A DNA stretch of 64,000 bases from Saposhnikovia divaricata (lineage: Eukaryota; Streptophyta; Magnoliopsida; Apiales; Apiaceae), in contig CM071601.1 of NCBI GenBank assembly GCA_036435485.1, positions 182,440,939 to 182,504,938 on the forward strand, in the 5' to 3' direction. Numbering within the stretch: the first letter of the stretch is position 1; each line of letters starts with the position of its first letter. The notes beneath the pieces are model-generated. The model ran no database searches and was not told the origin of the DNA. It saw only the letters and a program-made list of their open reading frames with translations. Below, in pieces: positions 11,939 through 23,368 of this stretch. A program made the translations under genes and the position numbers.

Positions 11939-13423
11939 TTGCTGCAAAAAAAAACAAACACACAGAAGTCATCCTTCAATGGTTTTGCACCTACTTCATT
12001 ATACATATATCTATATATGTGGGTGCAGATATCTTTTGGTGTGTACGTGACGCTGAAGACTACCCCTGATAACTTTATAAATGAAAGGCGTTGACACCAT
12101 TGTAGAGAAGAATTGAAGAAATAGATTGGAAGAGGAAATCAGAGATGAGAATTATAAAATTAAAGTAACTTGACTCAATGCAGCAATCTAAACGGAGCCT
12201 ACGAGAAATTTAAAATCAGCTGAAGAAAAGAAAAAGAACTAACATAATAGGAGATGTGCCTAACCTTCAATCAGTTGAAGTTTTCTACCAAACGAGTTCA
12301 AATGATATAGAACCAAGACTGGACTACCAAAATTGTCAAGCCAAGGGTTCAGTAAAAATTTACAATAACTCCCAAAAGAGGATAAAAGCAGAGGACTCTA
12401 AGATTTAAATTTCTCGACAATTTGAATTCCTAAAAGCGAATAGACAAGTTACCCTGAACTAGCCTTGTTTACGTCTCCATAGGGTGCACCTTGTTTTTGA
12501 GATTTTACACTATGCACATTGAACAACTCTTTCCAACTCTTTCCACGGATCTTCTGTTATTGTGTACGATTGGAAAGTTGTTTTGACTCAAAAGTCATTG
12601 ATCATTCGTGTAGTTAAGTTTATAAACCAATTTTTAATATTTCCTACAAGTATAACTTAAACTGACTAAATATCAAGTATGTATATTGTAAACAATATAC
12701 ATAATATTCTAACCCTAGTGGGGGCTATAGACCCCACTAGCCCCTAAGTAGCTCCCGGCTCGTTTGTACATATTCAACTATACATATGCTAATTTATTTT
12801 ATTTTACTAAATTTATCTACAAAATAATGCAATATTCATCTAAAATTAATATAAGACAATTATAATACATATTCTTTGAAAGTTATAATTATATTCCAAA
12901 CAATAATACCCATAATAAGTAAAAGGTAGATATCTAGGTTTTCGTGGACGCTCTTTGTAAATATGCACTCATAATTACCTTTAAGAAGAATTTTATTAGT
13001 TCCAATCATCGGGTAATTTACTATATTTCCAAAACTTACATATGCAAATTTAAGTTTCAATCTTTTTCATATTTGCATCCATCTATTTATACTAAATTAC
13101 CTTTGAAATTCGTAACTACCCTGTCCTTTTCAATGAAATTTGTAATTTACGATCCTCCTTTAATAAGTTATTAATCTAATCAACCATTCTTAAGTCATAT
13201 AAGTCTTGATTTCTAAAAAATGACAAGGTATAAAACATTGGAGTTGACTAATTGTATTATAAAATACATAATTTGTAAATATACTCCCGACCCTGTCATC
13301 TTTCTCTTTATGATTCTACACGTGTTTTAATACAAGAAAATAAGAAATATTTCCATAATATGGAGATAAATCAACTGTCCACAAGCATTACGTATAATGA
13401 TTATACTGGATAGAGACACTTAC
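11939..13423. other. spacer between copies A and B, with unit-duplication remnants
   Basis: Holds the upstream region of copy A. A stretch at about 12200-12540 recurs with clear similarity at 15840-16160 (for example AAATTTAAAATCAGCTGAA and GAGATTTTACACT) and partly at 17880-17960, which shows that upstream DNA was duplicated together with the DYAD-like copies. No gene is seen from 12550 to 13420. Confidence 0.55.
12716..12741. repeat. short perfect inverted repeat
   Basis: CTAGTGGGG, an 8-base loop and CCCCACTAG form a 9-bp arm hairpin in otherwise AT-rich spacer. It may be the tip of a decayed element; nothing around it decides this. Confidence 0.6.
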
Positions 13424-13489
13424 ATTGTTCTTGCTTTCGCAGAGAGTACTTCTGAGCGGTGGAATACCCCATTGAACCATCTCACTCAC
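13424..13489 (-). other. isolated 22-codon exon (family Z, copy 1)
   Basis: Read on the minus strand: acceptor TTTCAG at 13490, 66 coding bases (VSEMVQWGIPPLRSTLCESK then NN) and a consensus donor GTAAGT at 13423. The same exon length and end pattern recur at 19201-19267 and 21505-21570. The VSEMVQWGI start also recalls SNEMVRFGI in exon 3 of copy A, so it may derive from the DYAD-like gene. No partner exon is seen nearby. Confidence 0.5.
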
Positions 13490-13571
13490 CTGAAACCACA
13501 AAGTTTTTAGAAACATATAAATTAAAATGAATAATGTACACATAAAATCCTATATTACTGCGAAAGAGGCT

Positions 13572-15627
13572 TTAGGACTTGATATTGTAATCCATGTTGA
13601 TAGTTGTGCTCACATATCGTTCGGTAGCAGCAGTTGTAAAAGCTCCGTCACTGTCAGGAATGTCGTTGAGGTTAATGAGAGTAGTGTTGCTGGTGGTAGA
13701 GGAGCAACCATGGTTGGCATATTTTTGATCATTTGATTGAGAAGTCTTAACAGGGACTTTAACAGCACACCTCTCTGGAACTGGCCGGCTGGGAGACGTT
13801 GTTGGGTGGTGGTGGTGGTAGGGCAGCTGAGGTGGAGCTAAAGAAGTGGAGGATGAAACAGAAGGTGGCGTATGGACCATAAAGAAATCCTCAACTTGAA
13901 CTGCAACCGGAGAGGACCCATCGTTGGCACCCATCTTTGGCAAAAGGAATGTACCCTGGGGTTTGCAGATTCTGAATCCAGTTTTCAGCTTTTGCAATTC
14001 TGTTGATTTTTCCACTGCTGATGTCTTTTCTCCTGTAGATACACTCTCTTTTACTACTTCCACTTCTTGGCTTCTTTCTAAAGCTTCCCGGTTCCTCTCT
14101 TTTTCAGCACAACAATCTGTTAGCTTTGAAGCAAGGTCTGCCATAGAACTCCATGTCCCCATCTGATCCTGAATCCATGCACATATACATAGCAGGATCA
14201 TCCCATTTGAGTAACATCATTTCAAGAGTTCATATTGTAATGGTACTTTCTGATGAAGTCTAAAATGGAAAATGGAAAAGATTTGTGGAATTTGATTATG
14301 CAACATGTACTTTAAAATCTTCTGCAATGTAAATTAAATGAAAAATAAAATAAAAATTTCATGTACTTGCTTTAAGACTTTTGAAGAAAATAGACTATAT
14401 TGAATACCTTAATTCGCATGATAGAATCTGGAATAACAGTCAACTGTTTTCCCTGATTTTGCAAAAAAAAAAAAAAAACGTGATATAAGTAACTAATTTA
14501 CAACTAACTAATTTACAGCTATTAAGTCACAAATGATCAGACATAAATAGACTAGCCGCTTATATACCACTTGGACTAGTGCGGAGTCAAAGTCAGAATT
14601 CATATAACTTTGAACTTGAAAAGACAAGATTGCCTCCTGCATTTTCTTGGTGAACTGCTCATACATTTCTCTGTTAATGCACAAAAACTAATTAATGTTT
14701 AGGGCCCCAATAAATAGTAAATATTCAATCTTCAGATTGTCATACAAATGAGCACAATTATTATTTATTTTTTTGTTACTTTACCTTTGGTCTTTTTGGA
14801 GCTCTTCCTTGACATTGGACATGATGTCCTCCATATCTCTGTCATCAAACATCAATTAGACCAAACAAAACTAGCCTTAAACACTTACATGCATTCGGTC
14901 TTAATTACTGTAGAAAATAAGTTTTTTTAATCTAATTCTTATCTTAGTTACTGCAGACCAGTTTGTATTCCATCATAAAGACGGCAAGAAGTAAATTAGC
15001 AAATTAATAAAGCTGGTAGTCTGGTACTCCAATTACTAGCAAATCAAACATTTACCTTTCTGCAGACAATCTGTTGAAGGTTCCCACTCTCATCTTTTGG
15101 CACTTATTCCATCTGGTCTTCATATAGCTCTGTGCCTCGCGTTTTACTTTATTTGCTGTTCTTGTATTCTCTCTCAAGCTATACCTTTTTCTTTTAGCCT
15201 TCTTATCATCCTCATCTGGTCTTTTGTATTCCACTTCCTCTTTTGATCCTTCAACAAAGGTTGTTGAAGACTGTGGGCGGCTAGTGCTGCTGTCTCCTTG
15301 CCTATTGAGAAACTTGTCTAGACATCGAATACCCCGCCGAACCATCTCATTACTCTTCAGTTGAGACATCAAAGGGGTGGTTTCGTTACTGAAAATCCCA
15401 CGTAGAGCAGAAAGTCCTGGATGGCTTTTAATCAACCATGACACCACCAAGTGATTGTTATCGTCAAATTCTTGAGCTGATATCTGATGGCATGGTACTT
15501 TTGTGGCTAGGTTATCCGTAACATGGTAAATATCAGTACTGCTCATCTTGTTGTGGCTAACAAGGTTGCAAGAAGAACCAATGGTAGGATGCCTCACTGA
15601 AACATTCAACTCGGTCTTTTCAGTCAT
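13572..15627 (-). CDS. DYAD/AMEIOTIC1-like protein lacking the winged-helix block (copy B)
   Basis: Five exons with matching phases: 15627-15056, 14838-14785, 14670-14568, 14452-14408 and 14168-13572, together 456 residues plus stop from ATG at 15627. Exon one of this model has TELNVSVRHPTIG, the CHQISAQEFD block, LKSNEMVRRGIR and a Lys/Arg-rich stretch ending NRLSAER, the point where DYAD proteins continue into the winged helix. Here splicing goes instead to DMEDIMSNVKEELQKDQ and REMYEQFTKKMQEA (coiled coil). The last exon carries the typical DYAD tail: GTFLLPKMG, FFMVHTPPSVSSSTS, ERCAVKVPVK and LINLNDIPDSD. The 5' end is damaged: the acceptor AG before TELNV is AA, giving the ATG used here; half of the preceding exon (15770-15820) survives, and exon 1 is deleted. 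It may be a truncated gene or a pseudogene. Confidence 0.6.
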
Positions 15628-15769
15628 TTGTAACCATAAAGTCATAGAAGTACAGAAGCAATAATGCAGAAACCAGTCAGTAACACGGAAATTATCAAAG
15701 AATTAAGAAAGTTATCTATCTATACATCTACACGTAAATAAACACACGGGTTTGAATTTGCCATATTAC

Positions 15770-15820
15770 CATCAGAACACGATTGGATTTCAATTGGACA
15801 GGGGTTTTGGTGGCAACAGT
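15770..15820 (-). pseudogene. truncated exon 2 of copy B
   Basis: The 3' half of the exon corresponding to copy A 11729-11617 (TPVQLKSNRVLM, then donor GTAATA at 15769). To its right, sequence similar to the DNA upstream of copy A exon 1 begins almost at once (AAATTTAAAATCAGCTGAA at about 15840). A deletion therefore joined the middle of exon 2 to upstream DNA and removed exon 1 and the original promoter-proximal part. Confidence 0.6.
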
Positions 15821-16007
15821 ACAAGGGAAACCTCCAAGAAATTTAAAATCAGCTGAAAAAAGAACTAACATATAGTATATGTGCCGAACCTCCAATCAAC
15901 AGAAGTTTTCTATAAGAAGAGTTCACATGTTATATAGCCAAAACTGGTTTACCGAAATTGCCAATGAAAGGTTTTGTAATATGTAGACGGCAACATGATC
16001 ATCACTT

Positions 16008-16391
16008 TTAAAAGATGATAAAAGCAGGGGACTCTAAGATTTGACTCACGAAAATTTGATTTCTAGGAAATGGATAGGCAAGTTGCCATGAACAAGTCTT
16101 GTTTACATCTCCATTGGGTGAACCTTGTTTATGAGATTTTACACTCCACACATTGAACAACGCCGCAAAATTCATCCGTTCAACAAGGTATCCAACAAGG
16201 TTCGGACACAAAACCTCTAAAGAATGATTACCACTTAGAACCCTAGAAACCATATTTAGTACACCATATGTTCCTTCTGCGGAGACATGTACACACAAGT
16301 TGGGGCTATTATTCAAGCGTAGAACAGAAACAATACTAGACATTGTGCTTATACTCTGATGACTACAAGCCACACATTTTAATTTGCTCAC
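16008..16391 (-). other. 127-codon open frame downstream of copy C, unrecognised
   Basis: An open frame starting inside the intron-like sequence after copy C exon 3 and ending ESPAFIIF. I recognise no domain. Part of its DNA is shared with noncoding spacers at 12.4 and 17.9 kb, which speaks against it being a real protein. Confidence 0.2.
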
Positions 16392-17092
16392 TTACAACAA
16401 TGGAGATTAAGACAGCCAGCAAACTCTTCTTCTCCTCCAACATCAAATTCTTGAGCTGATATCTGACGACCAAGTACTTTTCTGACCAGGTCGGTTCCCT
16501 TTACCTCATCTAGGAAAGGGTAAATATCAATACTGCTCATCTTTTGCCTGAGAGAGTTGCAAAGAGATTCAATGCTCGGATGCCTCGCTGAGGCGTTCAA
16601 CTCTGTCTTTCCGATCACCTATGACCACAAAGTTATGAAAAACACGAAGAAAAAGGATATAGAAAGTAGTCAGTATCACGGAAATGAATAAAGAATAAAA
16701 AATGCTACATATCTAAGTATATAAAAAACATGGGGGTTTGGAATGTTAACATATTACCACCACAACACAGATGGATTTCAGTTGGACAGTGGCTCTGGTG
16801 AAAAGGTTCAGATGATCAACCTCATAAACATAACCAGCATCAAAAAGTTTTTCTCCAATACCTTGATTGCCTGTTTGGCAGATAAAAGTAATTTATCACC
16901 CATAATATTTATTCTTTTGTTGAAACCAGGATAAACATTATGAAGTAAAATAGAAGACAAATGTAACAATTATATGTTGTATAGCGATGATTATCAAGGA
17001 CTGCACCATTGGTTTGCAGGAGTTGTCTCCCCCCCCAAAGGTGGTATATGAGAGCTGTCGAGAAAAGTACCGTTTTCTTGCCTTTTCACCAT
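16388..17092 (-). pseudogene. DYAD/AMEIOTIC1-like stump (copy C)
   Basis: Three exons: 17092-17007, 16870-16758 (113 bases, the same length as in copy A) and 16618-16396 with donor GTAAGT. Exon 2 reads NQGIGEKLFDAGYVYEVDH and exon 3 TELNASARHPSIES and RQISAQEFD, matching copies A and B. Exon 1 has an 8-G run where copy A has AGGGA; the net 4-base gain shifts the frame into exon 2. No winged-helix, coiled-coil or C-terminal exons follow, so the copy is a broken 5' fragment. Confidence 0.65.
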
Positions 17093-17523
17093 TTTCTGCA
17101 AAAAACAACACAAAAAATCACTTTTTCACGGTTCTACACATACTTCACCAAAGAACACGGTATAACAGTGAAAGCTACTTCACCAAAGGTCTAGACTTAA
17201 ATCCTCTATAGAATGATGAATATAATCTACATAAACTACTCTGATTTTTTACCAGCCTCACACTTAATTTCCTCGCTTACAAAATATAGTGGCTTATTGA
17301 ATTAGATACCCACAGAGAACACTGAAGAATAAACCCATATGCATGCCCTTATTTCTCATTGCCATATCAAAAATATCATGTCAGAATAATGCCCATCAAG
17401 GCATGTCTTACCCATTATATTTGCTTTGATCTTTGTCTAGAAAGCTCACTCCACAGCTTCAAATTTCATCAATCATTCCTAGTTGTTTCTAAAGACGGAG
17501 CATCTTAATTCGCGAGGCCTAAT

Positions 17524-17844
17524 TCAATCCCGTATCAAGGGGGCTCGCTCATGAGAACATGTCTCACGAACCTCAATCCTCGGCCAAATTAGCTCTTGCA
17601 CTTTCTCAAACACCTTGCATGCATGACCCAACAAGACATCTCCCAGCATAAACAACAACTGAATACCTCCATAGTAGCTAGACTCAGTTAGTTTGGACAT
17701 GGTTTCTATGTAAAAGATAAGACCCTGTGAATTTTCTTTGTTTGAGAGTGGAGTGTTGGAAACTGGGTTTAATAAAAGAAAATTTGATGCAAATAAGAGC
17801 TTAAAGAATGAGAATGAGGATGTTGAGAAGCAAACATCACCCAT
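17524..17844 (-). CDS. small protein of unknown function, family D copy 1
   Basis: 106 residues, unrecognised. A hydrophobic N-terminal segment (FSFFKLLFASNFLLLNP) is followed by SNTPLSNKENSQG, then a conserved core SSYYGGIQLLFMLGDVLLG and KVFEKVQELIWPR. The core has a second hydrophobic stretch, so the product could be membrane-associated. A longer relative lies at 20675-21070; this copy lacks about 30 residues near its end relative to that one. Upstream sequence (CAAAATTGTAATC, then GATCCCTATCTGAAAATG) is shared with that copy, supporting this ATG. Confidence 0.45.
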   Translation of the reverse strand: MGDVCFSTSSFSFFKLLFASNFLLLNPVSNTPLSNKENSQGLIFYIETMSKLTESSYYGGIQLLFMLGDVLLGHACKVFEKVQELIWPRIEVRETCSHERAPLIRD

Positions 17845-18179
17845 TTTCAGATAGGGATCAAATGATAGATTAATTGATTACAATTTTGGGGAATTGCCAC
17901 GAACTAGTCTTATTTACATCGAAGATCCTTGTTTATGAAAATTTACACTCCTCACACTGAACGGAGAAAAATTCATACAAATTGAATGAGGTCTAGACTT
18001 AAATCCTCTAAAGAATGATGAATATAATCTACATAATCTAATCTTATTTCTACCGGTCACACACTTAATTTCCTAGCTTACAAAATGAAGTGGCTTATAG
18101 AATTAGATACCCAAAGAGAACACTGATGAATAACCCCATATGTATGCCCTTATTTCTTGAAAGCTCACTCCATAGTTTC

Positions 18180-18760
18180 AAATTTCATCAATCATTTCTA
18201 GTTTTTTTTTAAGACAGGGCATCTTAATTGGCGAGGCCTAATTTAAGCTCATGACAACATGTCTCACAAGCCGCATGGAAGTCATATTGAATTTGAGGGC
18301 TAGTCTGTCACTAATAAAACCTCAAATAGACATGGCCCTCATAACTTCATTCCTGAACCCAAACATTATACTTTAGTCCTAGTACCAAAACTCCTTGTTT
18401 TAACACTAAACCAATGTACAATCTTCATTAAAATCCTTAGTTCAGGCATACAAACATTATTAATTATTCTCAATAGTTCAGGCTATTTATCAAACAAGTT
18501 TCCTGCATCACCCCAAAAGACAGCTCCAAGATTAACAACTGGATACTCCATAGTAGCTAGATTTAGTAAGTTTCTATATGGTTTCTGTGAAAAAGAAATG
18601 ACCCTGTGACCTTTCTAAACTTTATTTGAGAGTGAAGAGTTGGAAACTGAGTTCAGTAAAAGGGAATATAATGACAAGAATAAGACATGGAAGAATGAGA
18701 ATCTGGAATTTGAGAAAGAAACATCACATTGTCATAAACTGATAGAAAATTGAGTACAAA
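18180..18760 (-). pseudogene. degenerate family D copy 2
   Basis: Sequence clearly related to 20060-20500 and, more weakly, to the family D open frames (motifs CCATAGTAGCTAGATT and TTTGAGAGTGAAG on the plus strand recur), but without a continuous reading frame. It appears to be a decayed duplicate. Confidence 0.4.
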
Positions 18761-19200
18761 TTAGGGAATTTATAATTTATCAATACCAAGGCAAAAAAGG
18801 GAAATCCGTAAGAAAGACTAAGATATGTCTATTTTTTCATGGAAAATATTTATTGTTTACTACATATACATGCATGTATTTCCCAGCAAGATCATACTAC
18901 CAGTATTGTTTGCAGCAGAAAAAAAAGAATAAGAAAAAAGATAGTATCAGTATTGTCTGCAGCTCATGATGATAAAATATGGGTTTACAAACTTTCAATA
19001 AATACCAACGCGTGAATAAACTTGATAGGGGACAGGTAGAAAGAGTAGGGTGCTTGAGACCCCACGTAAGACAAACGCCTAAAAGCCCAGAAAAGATATT
19101 CATGAAACTATCACCCTACCATGCACCTACATTTCAGAGATCATAAAATAAACGAGATACGTACATGACCATTGCATATATGGATGGAGAGAGGCACTAC

Positions 19201-19684
19201 ATTGTTATCGCTGTCACTGGGAATACATCTGAGCCTTCTCCTGTAATACGTTTCCATGCTAAAAAACCTGCATACATAGAACCAACCAAAATCAAATCAG
19301 AAAACTGATAATAATTACCATAAGTAAAAAGTATGTACTGTATTATTGTAGATATAAGATGTGTGTGACTGTGTACGTAAAAGCCAGCACACTGTGAAAA
19401 ATGCAGAAAAGGCAAAAGAAAAGTAGGGTTTGCAAGTAAAGAAAACAAGTTGTAGGTGGAGTTGATAGTCAAAAACATTAATGCATCTGAGGAAGAGCCT
19501 ATATTTAGGCAAACACAGAGTATATATATTTGCACAAAAAGCATATCTCCTGCTAATGCTAAAGATGGAATCGTTCCAAAAATGATGAATAAGTGGCCAG
19601 TTCTTCGTACCTATTAGCTGCTTCCTGTCTCAGTAGACGATCAATTCCCCTCAAACTTTCAATGCACTCCATGTTTCCGCCCAC
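19201..19684 (-). other. two consecutive exons, 22-codon exon family Z copy 2
   Basis: First exon 19684-19611 (acceptor TTAG, donor AG|GTACG) reads VGGNMECIESLRGIDRLLRQ then EAANR; second exon 19267-19201 reads FFSMETYYRRRLRCIPSDSD then NN and ends at a GT. Phases fit (2 then 0). The second exon has the same 22-codon length as the exons at 13424-13489 and 21505-21570. Function is unknown; the downstream neighbour on this strand is the decayed family D copy 2. Confidence 0.45.
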
Positions 19685-19787
19685 CTAAGCAATATGGGTA
19701 GTTAAACAAAATATTAGATACTGAACACAACAACACATTGATGCTAGGATAGATAAATTTAAATTGGATTAAAATTTGTAACAGACT

Positions 19788-19985
19788 TATTTCTCATTGC
19801 CATATCAAAAATATCATGTCAGAATAATGCCCATCAAGGCATATCTTACCCATTATATTTGCTTTGATCTTTGTCTAGAAAGCTCACTCCACAGCTTCAA
19901 ATTTCATCAATCATTCCTAGTTGTTTTTAAGACGGAGCATCTTAATTCGCGAGGCCTAATTCAATCCCATATCAAGGGGGCTCAT
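19788..19985. repeat. near-identical duplicate of 17350-17545
   Basis: About 195 bases beginning TTATTTCTCATTGCCATATC match 17350-17545 almost base for base, including the CATCATTCCTAGTTGTTT region. It marks the repeat unit that multiplied the family D region. Confidence 0.75.
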
Positions 19986-20059
19986 GAGAACATGTCTCAC
20001 GAACCGCATAGAAGTCAAATTGAATTTGAGGGCTAGTGTGTGGCTAAGTAAACCTCAAA

Positions 20060-20500
20060 TCGACATGGCCCTCATAACTTTATTCCTGAACCCAAACATT
20101 ATACTGTAGTCCTCCTAGTACCAAAACTACTCCTAGTCTTATACTTGTTTTAACACTAAACCAACATACAATCTTTATTAAAATCCCTAGTTCAGGAATA
20201 CAAACATTACTAATTATTCTCAATAGTTCAGGCAATTTATCAAACAAGTTCCCTGCATCACCCCAAGAGACAGCTCCAACATTAACAATTGGATACTCCA
20301 TAGTAGCTAGATTTAGTAAGTTTCTATATGGTTTCTGAGAAAAAGAAATGACCCTGTGACCTTTCTAAACTTTGTTTGAGAGTGAAGCGTTGGAAACTGA
20401 GTTCAATAGAAGGAAATATGATGCCAAGAATAAGACATGGAAGAATGAGAATCTGGAATTTGAGAAACAAACATCACATTGTCATAAACTGATAGAAAAT
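20060..20500 (-). pseudogene. family D-related degenerate copy 3
   Basis: A 73-codon frame (20301-20080) reads MEYPIVNVGAVSWGDAGNLF and PELLRIISNVCIPELG; the corresponding region at 18180-18540 is related but disrupted. Flanks match the family D pattern. I take it as a diverged duplicate and not a separate gene. Confidence 0.35.
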
Positions 20501-20674
20501 TGAGTACAAACTAGGGAATTTATAATTTATGAGTACCAAACAAGGATTACACAGATGAATAAGCCCATGATGTACGCCCTTTCTTATGCCAATCAAGGCA
20601 TACCTTTCCCGTTATTTTCACTTGATCTTTGTCAAGAAAGATCTCTTCACAGTTTCATATTTGTGAGGCATAAT

Positions 20675-21070
20675 TCAATCCCTTAAGGAGGGAGCTGAGT
20701 GAGAACCTGTCTTATGAATCTCATAGGATTTATACAGACTCTGAGGGGTAGTGTGTGGCAAATTAAACCTCAAATCGACTTGTCCCTCAACCTCAAACCT
20801 CGGCCAAATTAGCTCTTGCATTTTCTCAAACACCTTGCATGCAAGACCCAACAAGACATCTCCCAGCATAAACAACAACTGAATACCTCCATAGTAGCTA
20901 GACTTGGTTAGTTTGGACATGGTTTCTAAGTGAAAAATACGGCCCTGTGAATTTTCTTTGTTTGATAGTGGAGTATTGGAAATTGGGTTTAATAAAAGCA
21001 AAATTGATGCAAAGAAAATCTTAAAGAATGAGAATGTGGATGTTGAGGAGCAAACATCACCCATTTTCAT
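20675..21070 (-). CDS. small protein of unknown function, family D copy 4
   Basis: 131 residues, the longest family member. Two hydrophobic stretches (FSFFKIFFASILLLLNP and GGIQLLFMLGDVLLGLAC), the conserved SNTPLSNKENSQGRIF between them, then KVFEKMQELIWPRFEVEGQ and a polar tail ending SAPSLRD. Two methionines (MKMGDV) offer starts; the downstream one equals the start of copy 1. The upstream 22-codon exon at 21505-21570 has no clear acceptor linking it to this frame. Function unrecognised. Confidence 0.45.
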   Translation of the reverse strand: MKMGDVCSSTSTFSFFKIFFASILLLLNPISNTPLSNKENSQGRIFHLETMSKLTKSSYYGGIQLLFMLGDVLLGLACKVFEKMQELIWPRFEVEGQVDLRFNLPHTTPQSLYKSYEIHKTGSHSAPSLRD

Positions 21071-21504
21071 TTTCAGATAGGGATCAAATGATAGATTAAT
21101 TTGATTACAATTTTGGGGAATTAGGGTTGATCAATCGTAAGCAAAAATGGGAATCAAGAAGAGAGACTTTAAAAGTCTATTTTACCCCCTCTCTTTCTTT
21201 TATTTTTTGTCACTAATTACTTGTATTTCTAGATTATGCTCTCATTAAAATTACTTTTAACTAATTACTTGTATTTCTAGATTATGCTCTCATTAAAATT
21301 TCAATTAAAACTTCAAAATACTAACGCCAACAGAACGGAGCTAGTACAAAGTAGGGGAATCAGGGTTTATCAATACCATGGCAAAATGGATAAATCAACA
21401 AGAAACACATACTTAGCAAAAAAAAAAAAAAACCACATGTCTATTTTACCCTCTCACTATTTCTAGATCAAAATATCATTGCAGAGGGAGAAAGAGGGAG
21501 TTAC

Positions 21505-21570
21505 GTTGTAGCTTTCCGTGGGAGCAGTTCTGAGCCTTCTTCTATGGTCGTCCCTTTCCATGCTAAAAAA
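21505..21570 (-). other. 22-codon exon, family Z copy 3
   Basis: Acceptor TGTAG at 21571, 66 bases reading FFSMERDDHRRRLRTAPTES then YN, and donor GTAACT. It matches 19267-19201 in FFSME, RRRLR and the Ser-x-x-Asn end. The GA/CA-rich DNA to its right (21640-21860), which is pyrimidine-rich on the transcribed strand, could be the 5' UTR of this minus-strand gene. Confidence 0.45.
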
Positions 21571-21649
21571 CTACACACATTCAACCAGCCAAAGCAAATC
21601 ATGAAAAAAATATGGTATTCAAGTAAAATGTAGATGCTTAGATTGTAGA

Positions 21650-21870
21650 TATACCCACCCACAAGCACACACACACACAAAAACACACACACAAGCAGAA
21701 ACAAACTAGATCTTCAAACAAACACACACACACAGTTTTACACACGCACACACATAATCAGAGAATGAGTTAAGAGAGAGAAGAGTGAGCTTAGAGAGAG
21801 AAAGAGAGAAGGAGGTTAGAGAGAGGAGAAGGAGTTTAGGGAGAAAGAGAGAGTGAGTTTTGGAGAGAGA
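21650..21870. repeat. (CA)n and (GA)n microsatellites
   Basis: ACACAC tracts at 21665-21750 followed by GAGAGA-rich DNA to about 21870. On the minus strand this is a CT/GT-rich stretch of the kind often found in plant 5' leaders. Confidence 0.8.
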
Positions 21871-22049
21871 ACCTCAGGTGAAATGAATCGAAGAGATCAG
21901 GTGCACCGTTTGTGCTTAGTTTGTTTTGTGCGCGCGGCTTTGCCTATCTGTATAAACAATGTCCGACCTAAAAGTTGTGAGGGTTGTTGTGGGGTCCTGG
22001 TGGTAAACAAGTACTGGCCGGGAAGAAATGAATCACATAGCGACGTATA

Positions 22050-22522
22050 AGTATTTTGTAGTATAATTTTTAGGACAACTTCTTAGATTTTCTTATAAGA
22101 AAGGTGGAGGAAAATGTTACAGTGTGCTCATGTACCAGTACTACCCACAAGGTGGTTATTTTTGTTACTTACATAATTGTTATTTTCAGAAGAATTAAAT
22201 TGATAGTTTGAGTCTCATTAATTGTATAATTGTTGATCAGTTAAACAAAAAAAAAATATCCTTTAAATATTCTCAACTAAGATTCGATGTCATGGAAGTT
22301 CTTTTAAATATTTGAAATAAATTATCATAACATTCGTCTGTCCTTTTTTAAAATATATAGGATGATGTGTCCGTCATTTCGAATGTAAGCTATAAAATGA
22401 GGTTTTTGAAATACAAATTTTTATTATATTTTATTTACTTTTTTGATTTGATATTATTCTTTTTGTCCTACGATCGAGGACTGAGATAATTTAGAGTGGA
22501 AAGGAATTTTGGATAGATCTTG
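22050..22522. repeat. diverged repeat, also at 33100-33420 and 34990-35340
   Basis: Shared landmarks are TGTCCTTTTTTAA-ATATATAGG, GTCATTTCGAATGTAAGCT and TTATTCGTGTAC. The Ty3 element at 22528 inserted within one of these copies, since the sequence on its two sides joins into a continuous copy like the one at 33360-33420. Confidence 0.6.
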
Positions 22523-22527
22523 ATCAA

Positions 22528-23044
22528 TGTTGTGGAATAAAAACTAGGCTACTAGTATTGCGGCTAGGGTTTATGTATTTAATGTAAGGGTGTGTGAGCT
22601 TCGGGCTTTAATGGCTGCTCTTGTGCTCTTGGCTAATTCTGCCTTCACAAGATGCCTACGTACTTTGATGAATATCAAAGATCAAGCCAAAAAACGTAGT
22701 TCTGAGGTGAGGGGTCAGGCCCTTTATATAGGCTGAGGAGCCTTTAGAATTATGGTAGGAGTTAGAGACTTGGTAGAAAAGTCTTTGAGGAAAGTTCTAG
22801 ATCTATTCCTTATAGGAATCAGTTTCCATATGGAATTGGATGCCTTATAGGATAAGTCTGAAGGGGATATTATCCTTATCCAACTCTTATTTGCTGAGCT
22901 ATTTATTTCCCCCAATATTAATTACGAAATTAATATTATAATAGGGGTTTTGGGCCCATCTGGTGGGCCCCACGTTTGGACCATTCAGGGTCTAATTAAT
23001 GCCATATTAAATGTGTCTTTAGGGCTTATTTTCAGCCCATATCA
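22528..23044 (-). repeat. 3' LTR of the Ty3/gypsy element
   Basis: 517 bp, TG...CA ends, no difference from the right LTR noticed. It is flanked outside by ATCAA and inside by the purine-rich tract. Confidence 0.93.
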
Positions 23045-23061
23045 TTTGCCCCCCAACTTCT
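23045..23061 (-). other. polypurine tract
   Basis: Minus-strand AGAAGTTGGGGGGCAAA lies directly before the 3' LTR, the expected position and composition for the plus-strand DNA primer. Confidence 0.85.
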
Positions 23062-23368
23062 AGGAAAACTGATCAGGTTTTCCTTGAAGTTTTATCTGTC
23101 TTTCGTGAGACTTGGGTCCGGGCTTTGTACACTAGTGTTTCACGAATGTCGTCTTGATGTAAAGTGTGGAGCGACCGACACGTTTACGACGATATGCCTT
23201 ATTCGAGGCTAAGCAATTTCCATAACTTTAGTTACAGAGTCTTTTTTCTTCAAGGAATTATCTATGAAATTCCTCGTATTTCCATTTTTATCCTATTATG
23301 GTACCTATAGGTATCAAAATTCCATGTCTGTGAAGATTAGCTGTCAGAAAATCAATTTTTATAGCAAA

